Source of the DNA: Marinobacter orientalis
Lineage (GTDB): Bacteria; Pseudomonadota; Gammaproteobacteria; Pseudomonadales; Oleiphilaceae
Reading direction: 5' to 3'
DNA: 64,000 nucleotides
NCBI RefSeq assembly: GCF_004792665.1
Contig: NZ_SRZX01000001.1
Coordinates: 1,116,001 to 1,180,000, forward strand
Each line of letters begins with the position of its first letter. Positions within the stretch are counted from its first letter, which is position 1. A program made the position numbers and the translations under genes. Positions 20,992-28,948 of this stretch are shown one piece after another. The notes under the pieces are model-generated. The model worked only from the letters and a program-made list of their open reading frames with translations, was not told the DNA's origin and did not search any database.

Positions 20992-21717
20992 TTACTGGAG
21001 TAGCCCTGAGGTCAGGCGCTCTGTTTCCCGCCTGACCGCGGCATAGCATTCACAGCTGAGAGCCTCGAGCCCCGGACGGTCTTTCACTGTAATCTGGCCG
21101 CGGTGGTATTCGATAATCCCCAGATCCTGCAGTTTGCCGGCCGCTTCGGTGACACCTTCACGGCGCACGCCCAGCATGTTGGCAATGAGTTCCTGGGTCA
21201 TTTTCAGCTTATTGCCCGGCAGGCGGTCGAGAGACAACAGCAGCCACCGGCACAGTTGCTGGTCAATGGAATGGTGGCGATTACATGCCGCGGTCTGGGA
21301 CATCTGGGTGATCAGCGCCTGGGTATAGCGCAGTGTCAGCACCCGTACCTCGGGACTGTTGTCGAATTCACTCTTGAGTTCCGCGGCCGGCATCCGGTAA
21401 GCAAACCCGCTGCTTTGCACAATCGTTCTGTTGGGGGTGCTGTCTCCACCCATGACGACAGCGATACCGGTCATGCCCTCGTTGCCGACCACGGAGATTT
21501 CGGCGGACGAGCCGTTGATCATGTCGTAAAGCAGCGAGACGATGCCGTTGGCGGGGAAATAGACAAACTCAATGGGCTGGTCGGATTCGTAGATCACGTC
21601 GCCGAGTTTCATTTCAACCAGTTTGAGGCGCGGAAAAACGCGTGCTTTGATGCTGTCCGGCAATGCGGCCAGCAGATGATTCTGTTCTTGAGAAATTGAT
21701 GGATCGGGCATTGCCAC
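20992..21717 (-). CDS. Crp/Fnr-family transcription regulator
   Basis: This 241-residue regulator has an N-terminal cyclic-nucleotide-binding fold (LKLVEMKLGDVIYESDQPIE, YFPANGIVSLLYD) and a C-terminal winged helix (MTQELIANMLGVRREGVTEA). It lacks the N-terminal cysteine cluster of Fnr, so it is not an iron-sulfur oxygen sensor of that type. The effector is unknown. It is convergent with the decayed PAS-GGDEF gene. Confidence 0.87.
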   Translation of the reverse strand: MAMPDPSISQEQNHLLAALPDSIKARVFPRLKLVEMKLGDVIYESDQPIEFVYFPANGIVSLLYDMINGSSAEISVVGNEGMTGIAVVMGGDSTPNRTIVQSSGFAYRMPAAELKSEFDNSPEVRVLTLRYTQALITQMSQTAACNRHHSIDQQLCRWLLLSLDRLPGNKLKMTQELIANMLGVRREGVTEAAGKLQDLGIIEYHRGQITVKDRPGLEALSCECYAAVRRETERLTSGLLQ

Positions 21718-21786
21718 CTCTTGGCGGAGCTACCGTTATTCGGTGCATCACGCTAACATAAAACAGACATTCCGGTTGAAAGAATA

Positions 21787-22045
21787 TCAGATTCTGTCGC
21801 ATGTTCTAGTGCTTGAACATGCCGGCAGTAGCTGTGCAGGTGGCTGGTGTTCGAGGCTGTTGGACCAATTATCCCAGATAAAGCTGTCTGCCCATTCCAG
21901 TGCCGTCGTCAGCGGCATCGGCCTGCTGTAGAAAAAATCCTGCCCCGGCTCGCACCCCAGCTCTAGTGTCCGTTGATATTCACCTTGGGCTGGTAATAGA
22001 GCTCAGGCTGGCCAAACCTGAGGGCATCGCCGATCACCTTGAACT
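21787..22045 (-). pseudogene. EAL-domain relic
   Basis: On the minus strand the beginning of an EAL domain (GDALRFGQPELYYQPK) is followed almost at once, in another frame, by its end (RTLELGCEPGQDFFYSRPMP, then ALEWADSFIWDNW). About 150 residues that should carry the EAL motif and the catalytic metal site are missing. The junction is near 21975. No start codon or ribosome site was found. It is the third broken c-di-GMP enzyme in this 8-kb stretch and fills most of the gap between the Crp/Fnr gene and the FAD oxidase gene. Confidence 0.72.
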
Positions 22046-22078
22046 AGACTGAACGCAAAATAAAAAAGGCAGATTTCC

Positions 22079-23656
22079 ATGACATTACGCAATTTCTGGG
22101 GTTGGGGTAACGAAGACAAGGCATTCGATGACCGGCAGATCAGCCAGTTGCGTCAGCTGGTCGGCTTACAGTTTGGTGATGCAGAGCTCGCCTGTCAGGC
22201 TCTGCCGGTGTTGGCGGACCTGGACATGCCGGACTGCCGGTTGCAGCCTCCGGCGTCGTTGGCTCCGATGATCTCTTCGGACCGCCGCGACCGCGCCAGC
22301 CATACCTACGGCAAATCCTTCCGCGACATTGTGCGGGGTCTGGCGGGGGATTACCGCTGCGCCCCGGACCTGATTGCCCGGCCCTCCACCGAACAGGAGC
22401 TTCTCGACGTGCTGGACTACGCCAGCAGCATTGGCGCTGCGGTGATTCCCTACGGCGGCGGCTCCAGTGTGGTGGGAGGCACCGAGCCCCGCTATGAGGG
22501 AAACTGGAAAGGCACCGTTACCGTCGATATGGAGCGCTTCAACCGCATTATTGAAGTGGATCATCAGTCCCGGGCGGCTCATATAGAGGGCGGCATCTAT
22601 GGGCCAGCCCTTGAGGACGGTCTCCGGCCCCACGGCTATACCCTGCGGCATTTCCCCCAGTCCTTTGAGTTCTCGACCCTGGGCGGCTGGATTGCCACCC
22701 GCTCCGGCGGCCATTTTGCCACCCTCTACACCCACATTGATGAGCTGGTGGAATCCACCCGTGTGGTGACCCCCAGGGGAGCCCTGGAAACCCGGCGGCT
22801 GCCGGGCTCGGGCGCCGGACCTTCGCCGGACCGACTGTTCCTGGGCTCTGAGGGCATTCTCGGATTTGTAACCTCCGCCTGGATGCGTGTGCAGGAGCGG
22901 CCGCAATTCCGGGCCACCCGAACCGTTCATTTCGGGGAGTTTCTGCAGGGGGCAGAAGCGGTTCGCAGGCTGTCCCAGTCCGGCCTTTATCCCACCAATT
23001 GTCGTCTGATTGATGCCCGCGAAGCGATGATTAACGGCATCGAAAACGGAAGTAAGCACTTACTTATTGTCGGCTTCGAGTCTGCTGACCATCCGGTGGA
23101 TGGGTGGATGGAGCGGGCACTGGAAATCGTCACCGATGCCGGCGGAGCTGTCCAGGCCAACCGGCAACAGAAGCCCGATAAGGACCAGGCAGGTGACTGG
23201 CGCCAGCAGTTTATCCGCGCTCCCTACATGCGGGATGGGCTGATCCGCCTGGGGCTGGTGGCAGAAACTTTCGAAACCGCCATTACCTGGGACAGGTTCG
23301 AAGATTTCCACCGCGGCGTCAGCGAAACCGTGAACAGGGTGACCCGGGAGATCTGTGGCAAGGCGCTCGTCACCTGTCGCTTCACCCACGTCTACCCTGA
23401 TGGCCCGGCACCCTATTACACCGTGATTGCCCCGGGGCGGCATGGCGACCAGGTAAAACAGTGGGACGAGATCAAGCTGGCGGTGATGGAAACCCTGATC
23501 GACCTGGGCGGCACGATCACCCATCACCACGCCGTCGGCCGTGATCACCGGTGGGGTTATGATCGCCAGAGGCCGGAGCTGTTTGCGGAGGTTTTAAAGG
23601 CGACAAAGAAAACGCTGGACCCCGGGGGTATGTTGAATCCCGGGGTGTTGATCTAA
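22079..23656 (+). CDS. FAD-binding oxidase, alkyl-DHAP synthase/D-lactate dehydrogenase-like
   Basis: This 525-residue flavoprotein is of the FAD_binding_4 / vanillyl-alcohol-oxidase fold. The FAD loop VIPYGGGSSVVGG is near residue 125, FEFSTLGGWIATRSGG follows, and the C-terminal HHHAVGRDH motif is typical of the alkyl-dihydroxyacetone-phosphate synthase-like branch, ending in LDPGGMLNPGVLI. The substrate is unknown; a 2-hydroxyacid or an ether-lipid precursor is possible from the fold. It is the last backbone gene before the island. Confidence 0.82.
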   Translation: MTLRNFWGWGNEDKAFDDRQISQLRQLVGLQFGDAELACQALPVLADLDMPDCRLQPPASLAPMISSDRRDRASHTYGKSFRDIVRGLAGDYRCAPDLIARPSTEQELLDVLDYASSIGAAVIPYGGGSSVVGGTEPRYEGNWKGTVTVDMERFNRIIEVDHQSRAAHIEGGIYGPALEDGLRPHGYTLRHFPQSFEFSTLGGWIATRSGGHFATLYTHIDELVESTRVVTPRGALETRRLPGSGAGPSPDRLFLGSEGILGFVTSAWMRVQERPQFRATRTVHFGEFLQGAEAVRRLSQSGLYPTNCRLIDAREAMINGIENGSKHLLIVGFESADHPVDGWMERALEIVTDAGGAVQANRQQKPDKDQAGDWRQQFIRAPYMRDGLIRLGLVAETFETAITWDRFEDFHRGVSETVNRVTREICGKALVTCRFTHVYPDGPAPYYTVIAPGRHGDQVKQWDEIKLAVMETLIDLGGTITHHHAVGRDHRWGYDRQRPELFAEVLKATKKTLDPGGMLNPGVLI

Positions 23657-23667
23657 TCTAAGGTTGG

Positions 23668-23715
23668 ATCTGGTCGGCGTGGCAGGATTCGAACCTGCGA
23701 CCCCTTCGTCCCGAA
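23668..23715 (-). repeat. attL: 48-bp duplicate of the tRNA-Pro 3' part
   Basis: These 48 bases are identical to 50189-50236 in the same orientation, and cover the 3' part of tRNA-Pro (anticodon-stem side through the CCA). The rest of the tRNA is absent here. This is the expected left scar of integration into a tRNA 3' end and marks the left limit of the island. Confidence 0.95.
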
Positions 23716-23731
23716 GGCAGTAGTCTAGTGT

Positions 23732-23761
23732 TTCATTTCGGTTCATTCAGGTTCATTTCGG
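23732..23761. repeat. Three tandem 10-bp repeats beside attL
   Basis: TTCATTTCGG, TTCATTCAGG and TTCATTTCGG follow one another without gaps at one-helical-turn spacing. They lie 17 bases inside attL. The likely reading is a binding array for a recombination directionality factor or the integrase; this is inference from position and period. Confidence 0.7.
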
Positions 23762-23778
23762 TTCCGTTAATTCGTAAT

Positions 23779-23805
23779 AACTATATGTTTTATATAGTTT
23801 TTTTA
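23779..23805. promoter_or_regulatory. AT-rich inverted repeat upstream of the integrase
   Basis: An 8-bp perfect inverted repeat (AACTATAT / ATATAGTT) with a 5-base loop is followed by seven T residues. It could be a terminator facing into the island, an operator, or a bend site in the attachment region; the sequence alone does not decide. Confidence 0.45.
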
Positions 23806-23856
23806 TAGAATTTTTGTGTGTTGAATTGGTTCAGGTTGTGGCAAGACGTTTTACCG

Positions 23857-23903
23857 GTACCCAGCATGTACCCAAGCCAGAATCTGTCCCCAGCCAGTAC
23901 CCA
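23857..23903. repeat. Left arm-type repeats (GTACCCA boxes)
   Basis: Three GTACCCA boxes lie at 23857, 23868 and 23897. The first two are exactly 11 bp apart, the same spacing as the two boxes at the other end of the island (50122 and 50133). Matching boxes at both termini are what integrase arm-binding sites look like. Confidence 0.65.
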
Positions 23904-23938
23904 AAATTCTTTAAAATTAGCTTTAACGGAGTCAGAAA

Positions 23939-25303
23939 ATGGCAGTAAAAAACAAGGCGCTTCTTCCAAGGAGCGCCGATTCAGCAGATAAATATATCTC
24001 GAAACAACTCCCCAGCCAGAAAGACGCTTACATCCAGGATTCCACTGTCACCGGCCTAGTATTGCGTGTAACGCCCAGCGGAAGAAAAGTTTGGCATCTG
24101 AGGTATACCGTTCAGGTTGGTTCCGGCCAGTGGGTCGGGCGAAAGTATTCACTTGGTGCTTTTTGCGAAGGACTGCGAACGCGTTCTGCGAGGGAGCAGG
24201 CCGAGACATGGCGGGTCCGTATTCGACAGGGAGAAGACCCCCAAGAGGAAAAAAAGAAGCAAGCCGAACAGCGAAAGGCTGAGCACCTGCTGGAAATAGA
24301 ACGGAAGCAGGCATTGCGGACCTTGAACGATGTTGCCACTGTTTACGCTGCACAGCTCGCCAATAAAAAGAAAGGACATAAGGATGGCGGAACGCACGCT
24401 ATGACGATCCTGCACAATCATTTGCTTGATCGCTTTGGCACGATACCCATCCAGGAGTTTACGCGCCAAGATTTCTTTGCCGCGATTGATCCTGTACTCG
24501 AAGCTGGACACAACTCAATGGCCAACACGGTGATGTCCTACACAAAAGCGATGTTCAAGTTGGCCGTCAAAAGGGAGTTCATTGAGTACTCCGTTTTAGA
24601 TTGCCTCGACAAAGCAGACGTCGGCGGGAAAGATAAAATCAGGAATAGAGTACTTTGTGCGACTAGAACAAAAGAGGATGAGCTGGAAGATCTATACCGA
24701 ATATTGCCAGAGTCCGGTTTGTCACTGAATCTGCAATGCTCTGTTCACATCCTTCTTGGGACAGGGTGCCGCGGTATTGAGTTATTTAAAGGAAGGTGGG
24801 ATCACGTGAATTTTGCGACTAACACTTGGCTGATTCCGGACGAAAATTCAAAAAATACTGATCCGATTATTATTTATTTGTCGGAATACTCTAAAAAGTG
24901 GTTGTCCGAGTTACATAAACTCACAGGCCATACCGGCTGGATTATGCCATCAATAAAATCGGAAGAACGTCCTTACATGCTGCCCAAAGTATTGAGCAAG
25001 GCTGTATGCGAGCGACAACGTGCTCCTGATGCACCGCAGAAAAAAGGCCGGACAAAAAACCACTCAACCTTGATACTGCCTGATGGCCATTGGACAGTGC
25101 ATGACCTGAGGCGTACGGCGGCAACTCAAATGCAAATGCTCGAAGTAACGCCGGATATTATTGATGCCTGCCAGAATCACCGTCCCCTAGGTGTCCGTCG
25201 TCGATATCAACATGGTCATAGCATGGATCAGATGAGAGTTGCGTGGGATTTGCTGGGACGCTCTCTAGCGGCCAAAGCTGATGTCTACCAGCCGGCAGGC
25301 TGA
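23939..25303 (+). CDS. Tyrosine integrase of the island (P4-like, DUF4102 N-terminus)
   Basis: This 454-residue site-specific recombinase is of the type that inserts islands into tRNA genes. The N-terminus has the DUF4102 arm-binding layout (DSTVTGLVLRVTPSGRKVWHLRY, then KYSLGAF). The catalytic C-terminus shows box I around GTGCRGIELFKGRWDHVN, box II WTVHDLRRTAATQM and the nucleophilic tyrosine in RRRYQHGH. It starts 223 bases inside attL and reads into the island. The intact tRNA is at the far end, which is the reverse of the usual P4-type order. It looks complete, so the island may still be mobile. Confidence 0.92.
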   Translation: MAVKNKALLPRSADSADKYISKQLPSQKDAYIQDSTVTGLVLRVTPSGRKVWHLRYTVQVGSGQWVGRKYSLGAFCEGLRTRSAREQAETWRVRIRQGEDPQEEKKKQAEQRKAEHLLEIERKQALRTLNDVATVYAAQLANKKKGHKDGGTHAMTILHNHLLDRFGTIPIQEFTRQDFFAAIDPVLEAGHNSMANTVMSYTKAMFKLAVKREFIEYSVLDCLDKADVGGKDKIRNRVLCATRTKEDELEDLYRILPESGLSLNLQCSVHILLGTGCRGIELFKGRWDHVNFATNTWLIPDENSKNTDPIIIYLSEYSKKWLSELHKLTGHTGWIMPSIKSEERPYMLPKVLSKAVCERQRAPDAPQKKGRTKNHSTLILPDGHWTVHDLRRTAATQMQMLEVTPDIIDACQNHRPLGVRRRYQHGHSMDQMRVAWDLLGRSLAAKADVYQPAG

Positions 25304-25658
25304 TGGTGTTCGCAAGACTTTTCTACGTCTAGGATAGGGGCCCGATTTCGCAAGAAAGACGGCTCCAGGCCGAGCCTGCTCAGGTGTCGTCTACCAAATC
25401 CTAGTCTCGTTAAGAAGCCATTATGAAACCGCGCCCTGTTGCCACTCTCCTATCAGGGCATCTACCCTATTTTAAAGCACCAACTTTAATTAAATACGGT
25501 TCATGGCGATGAGCTCAGTTTGTCTCATTTCCAGTCAGATGATGATTGATTCTCACAACATTGTTTGAGCTTCGAGCTTATTTTGGAGGATACACTTCGG
25601 TTCTAAGGACCAATAATGAAATAGTTCAAAAAAAATGACAGATAAAGAAGGACGAGAT
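25304..25658. other. Gap after the integrase
   Basis: I see no convincing gene, RNA or repeat in this AT-richer stretch. A few short open frames lack ribosome sites. Confidence 0.5.
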
Positions 25659-25908
25659 ATGTCGACAACGCGGGGAACATCAAATAACTCTCCTGAGAAG
25701 CGTATGGAAAGAATAGGGTCGAGGCTCACTAATTTGAGGCGCTGGCTCAGTGTACGCTGATTCAAACTCAAGAATCGGGGACATCCTGCTGGAGCTGTAT
25801 CGATATCAGAAAAAACATAACATCACTGGAGAGACTCCACTGGTAATAAACGGGCGTGAGATTGGACTGCTTCATTCTGCTCCAAAAGACGATGACTCTG
25901 AGCTTTGA
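25659..25908 (+). pseudogene. Small frameshifted ORF
   Basis: An ATG at 25659 with an AAGGA site just upstream opens a 33-codon frame ending RRWLSVR. The -1 frame is open from 25738 to 25908 and continues as SVYADSNSRIGDILLELYRY and on to LLHSAPKDDDSEL. The overlap at LSV suggests one gene of about 80 codons broken by a single-base change near 25750, or a natural frameshift. The protein is not recognised. Confidence 0.4.
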
Positions 25909-26035
25909 GTCTGATTATCAAGCCAGTTTCGGGCTTTAATCAGTTGATCACGATCCGTTTCAGACCCGGAGATCGTCAATGGCGCACTCCTTTCCTAGGG
26001 GCCAGTTGTCCGCGCAAAAAAGGCGAAAGGCAGAG

Positions 26036-27322
26036 ATGAAGGTATCTGAAGCTAACCGAATTTACCTTGCCAAAGATGTTTACCGTATCTGGAAGAGTCG
26101 GGTTTCTGAGGCTGCAGAGTCGATCACTGTATACACCCCTTTCTTCGATGGCCTGCTTATCTCGCTGCTCAAGAACGCGCAGCTTGAAAATGAGAGTATC
26201 ACCATCGTCACAGATCTGGATCCCTCGTCTCTGCTCGGAATGCCTAAACAACTCCAAGCCATCAAGCGCGCATTGTCCAACGGTATCAATGTGTTGAGCA
26301 CCCCGCGCCTCCATGCGAAGGTGCTGCTCACCGACGACAAGTTGATTACAGTTGGCTCTCAGAACTTCACGTCTTATGGCAGGAAGAGTAAGGAATGCAC
26401 AGCTGTTCCCGCAGCGACTCTGATCGGATCAAACTTTGTTGATTCGTTAATCCGCTGGAGGGACGATGCCACATCCATCGACGAAGACTTCATTGACACG
26501 CTCCTTGCTAAGCTTTTGCCCCACATCAAGCGGCATAAACAGCTGCTAGAAGGGACGGAAGCAGAATTCGTTAATCTCCTCGCACAACATAAAGAAAAAA
26601 AGCACAAAACTCTTCTCCGTCGCCTTGAGTATCTAGAGCGACAGTCTCGCATCAGGATGTCCAATGGAATCGTTTACGCCTCCATTGAGCACATTTACGG
26701 TGAAGGGGATGACTACGATAGCCTCATAGCCGATCAGCAATACGACATGACGCGATGGGTAATTGAAAAACCAAACGGCAGCTCAGAACCATACCTTCTC
26801 AGTCGATTGGCCATGTACCCAATGATAATAGCTGAAACTGGCCGCATGGGTTTTGCCAGAATCGGGAAAACACGAATCACATACATCAGGAAGAGTTTGA
26901 AATGGTCTAAGAGGGCACTCGAAGTCGGTGGCTACAGCCTGGGCGTGACCATCAATTTTCCTGCAACGGACACCAAGAAACGAAACATCGAGGTCAAACT
27001 CACACACCCGTATTTGGGAGCATGTGAAGCAGCTTTTCTTTTTACAGGAGACGAATTCCGATTAATCCGAAAAAGTTACTCAAAAGGCGGTTCTCAGTGG
27101 AACGATCAGTACAAGACGCTCGTGAAAATATTGGACGATGATTTTTTTGGGGCTCCAGACAGCATTTCTTCCTTCTTTCGAAAGTTTTTTACGAGCTTCA
27201 CCTACAAGGAGCTTGGCATTGACAACAAGAATGTTAGAGATTTTCTCACTGGCACCCGCTTCCGATTAAGCGTAATTCAATATCAAGAGAATCCTGTCCT
27301 GGTGATCAAAACGCAATCATAG
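26036..27322 (+). CDS. Phospholipase D-family protein, possible nuclease
   Basis: The N-terminal 130 residues form one PLD half: the HKD motif LHAKVLLTDDKLITVGSQNF is intact (H, K, D and the GSxNF tail). Such single-motif proteins dimerise and may act as nucleases or other phosphodiesterases. The remaining 300 residues are not recognised. The ATG at 26036, with a GAAAGGCAG site, starts directly before the domain; an ATG at 25979 is also in frame. It is the first cargo gene after the integrase and lies near restriction and helicase genes, so a defence role is plausible but not shown. Confidence 0.75.
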   Translation: MKVSEANRIYLAKDVYRIWKSRVSEAAESITVYTPFFDGLLISLLKNAQLENESITIVTDLDPSSLLGMPKQLQAIKRALSNGINVLSTPRLHAKVLLTDDKLITVGSQNFTSYGRKSKECTAVPAATLIGSNFVDSLIRWRDDATSIDEDFIDTLLAKLLPHIKRHKQLLEGTEAEFVNLLAQHKEKKHKTLLRRLEYLERQSRIRMSNGIVYASIEHIYGEGDDYDSLIADQQYDMTRWVIEKPNGSSEPYLLSRLAMYPMIIAETGRMGFARIGKTRITYIRKSLKWSKRALEVGGYSLGVTINFPATDTKKRNIEVKLTHPYLGACEAAFLFTGDEFRLIRKSYSKGGSQWNDQYKTLVKILDDDFFGAPDSISSFFRKFFTSFTYKELGIDNKNVRDFLTGTRFRLSVIQYQENPVLVIKTQS

Positions 27323-27384
27323 TGAAGGCGCAGAAGAACATGACCTACAGCGACATGGATTAGCTGCGAAAGAGCGGCCATCAA

Positions 27385-27696
27385 CTACGAGACAGCTCCT
27401 TGTTCCCATTTTTTGATCAGTCTTCGTATTTTTTCAAGCCCCGTTTTGGTCTCCATTAGCGATACCGGGGAGTGGTTGCCCAAGACCCTAATCGGCGAAG
27501 ATAGCCATCGATTGGCATTAGCTTTGTCGCCCTCGAAGAGCTCAAGAACATCACGATAAACCCGCTCCCTCAGTTCAGCTACAACTTCCTCCTTACTCAC
27601 ATCAGTCATCCCGGCCACCCATTTTCTAGCTTGAATCACATCCTCGGTCCCTTCGCAAAACGCTCGCCAGACCAATTGCTTGGTCAAACTGCGCAT
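27385..27696 (-). CDS. MbcA/ParS-like (DUF2384) antitoxin-type protein 1
   Basis: This 103-residue protein has a C-terminal DUF2384-like region (LFEGDKANANRWLSSPIRVLG, then SPVSLMETKTGLEKIRRLI). In RES-Xre/MbcTA systems this domain binds the RES toxin. No RES-domain gene is nearby. The start at 27696 lies 9 bases from a perfect inverted repeat that may be its operator. A relative is encoded at 28302-28544. Confidence 0.7.
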   Translation of the reverse strand: MRSLTKQLVWRAFCEGTEDVIQARKWVAGMTDVSKEEVVAELRERVYRDVLELFEGDKANANRWLSSPIRVLGNHSPVSLMETKTGLEKIRRLIKKWEQGAVS

Positions 27697-27704
27697 TCGT
27701 GTAT

Positions 27705-27739
27705 TGTGGAATTCGACCGGTCAAAAATCTAATTCCACA
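27705..27739. promoter_or_regulatory. Perfect inverted repeat between divergent genes
   Basis: TGTGGAATT (27705-27713) and AATTCCACA (27731-27739) form a perfect 9-bp inverted repeat with a 17-base spacer. The site sits in the 55-base gap between the divergent genes at 27696 and 27752 and could be the operator for one or both. Confidence 0.65.
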
Positions 27740-27751
27740 GGAGTTTTATAT

Positions 27752-28006
27752 ATGAAGAATGCACTCAGAGAGATCAGCTCGTTGCTAAAACAAGCACTTG
27801 CAGTCGCAGAAACCGTTGATCACTTCAAAGGCGCTGTTGTGTCACTGGATCTGTCTTGTTTCGACGGCAGCACCGCAGCGGTGACGGAAACTATCGACAA
27901 CCCCGGAGATGACACCGACAACTCTGGATCGTCTATCTCACATACGCCACGCCAAAAATCATTGGTGGATCAGCTTGGCGACATCAAAACTAACACTTGG
28001 TTCTGA
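27752..28006 (+). CDS. Small protein of unknown function
   Basis: An 84-residue open frame starts MKNALREISSLLKQALAVAE after a CACAGGAG site. The N-terminal half is helical and heptad-like (MKNALREISSLLKQALAVAE), the rest is acidic and serine/threonine-rich. It is divergent from the DUF2384 gene across the inverted repeat and is followed 14 bases later by another small gene. I do not recognise it. Confidence 0.55.
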   Translation: MKNALREISSLLKQALAVAETVDHFKGAVVSLDLSCFDGSTAAVTETIDNPGDDTDNSGSSISHTPRQKSLVDQLGDIKTNTWF

Positions 28007-28020
28007 AGGAAAAGTAACTA

Positions 28021-28235
28021 TGAAATCTATAATCGAAGCAAAACGGCTAGCCGCCGCACTCGCATGCGAATTTGGCTGCGGCGATCTGCACATTAATGTC
28101 CAAATGCAACGCGGTGAGAACTGGATCAACATCGATATGTATCAGAACTCCAGCGAACCTGAGCGCCTCCTGGCGACTCTCGATTTCGATACCGGCGCCC
28201 GCTTGATGGTGGATAATTCGACCACACTGCACTAA
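28021..28235 (+). CDS. Small protein of unknown function
   Basis: A 71-residue open frame starts MKSIIEAKRLAAALACEFGC and ends LMVDNSTTLH. An AAGGAAAAG site lies upstream. It probably forms an operon with the gene at 27752. The sequence GENWINIDMYQNSSE suggests a beta-rich fold. No family was recognised. Confidence 0.55.
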
Positions 28236-28301
28236 GCGCTCCAGCGCAGCCCCGATCACACATTCGTGGTTGGGGCTCTTTGCCGAGAAGAGCTTTCACG
28301 A

Positions 28302-28544
28302 CTAAGGGATTATGCCCAGCTGGATTTGCTGAATAAAACGCCGTAGCCGACCAATATCCTCGTGAGTCTCCAGCAAACACTCCGGCGCGACATTACCCAG
28401 AAACGGCCGGGGTCGCCCCATCCAATCCCGAGCCAGGGCTTCGTCGCCTTCAAATAATTCAACAACTTCCAGCCACACTGCGCTTTTGAGCTCTGAAAGC
28501 TCCGGCTTATCGCTACCTGAGATCTCACTGTCATTTATCGGCAT
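28302..28544 (-). CDS. MbcA/ParS-like (DUF2384) antitoxin-type protein 2
   Basis: This 80-residue protein is a shorter relative of the one at 27385-27696: LFEGDEALARDWMGRPRPFLGN, then ECLLETHEDIGRLRRFI. It contains little more than the DUF2384-type domain. It is the last gene of a minus-strand set with a 119-residue protein and a tyrosine-recombinase-like gene. Again there is no RES toxin. The frame is open up to a TTG at 28562, but the ATG at 28544 with GAGG upstream is preferred. Confidence 0.7.
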   Translation of the reverse strand: MPINDSEISGSDKPELSELKSAVWLEVVELFEGDEALARDWMGRPRPFLGNVAPECLLETHEDIGRLRRFIQQIQLGIIP

Positions 28545-28588
28545 TGGGAGTGACCTCGCCAATCAGTTTCCACCTGGATCTTCGTCCG

Positions 28589-28948
28589 TTAACGGTAGTA
28601 CTTTTTCGATTGTTTTACACCAATCTTACCCGGACGGCCTCCTTGGCTTGTTGGAGCCTTTTTATCGAGAGCTCCCAGCCAGGCTTCAGGGCGCCCTAAC
28701 GCTCTGACGAGCAATCTGAGAACACGCAGATTTTCTTTTTTAGTTGATTCAGACGAGGAATGGGCGGGCAGCCATACATTCCGGAAGTACAGGCAATGTT
28801 TAAGCTTAATCTGCTCTGGCCGGGCCACGTGCGGGAATTGCAATTCAATAACCGCACCAATCCGATTGATCCGGTTGATGTACCGTTTCCGCTCCGTTTC
28901 GCTGAGTGCACTGAAATCCAACCGCGCCAGAATGTGGTCAAGCTGCAT
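28589..28948 (-). CDS. Unknown protein overlapping the second recombinase gene
   Basis: This 119-residue basic protein begins MQLDHILARLDFSALSETER and ends in a lysine-rich tail (GVKQSKKYYR). Its start overlaps the end of the upstream recombinase gene by 11 bases, so translation is coupled. A DNA-binding partner of the recombinase is a possible role; no family was recognised. Confidence 0.65.
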   Translation of the reverse strand: MQLDHILARLDFSALSETERKRYINRINRIGAVIELQFPHVARPEQIKLKHCLYFRNVWLPAHSSSESTKKENLRVLRLLVRALGRPEAWLGALDKKAPTSQGGRPGKIGVKQSKKYYR

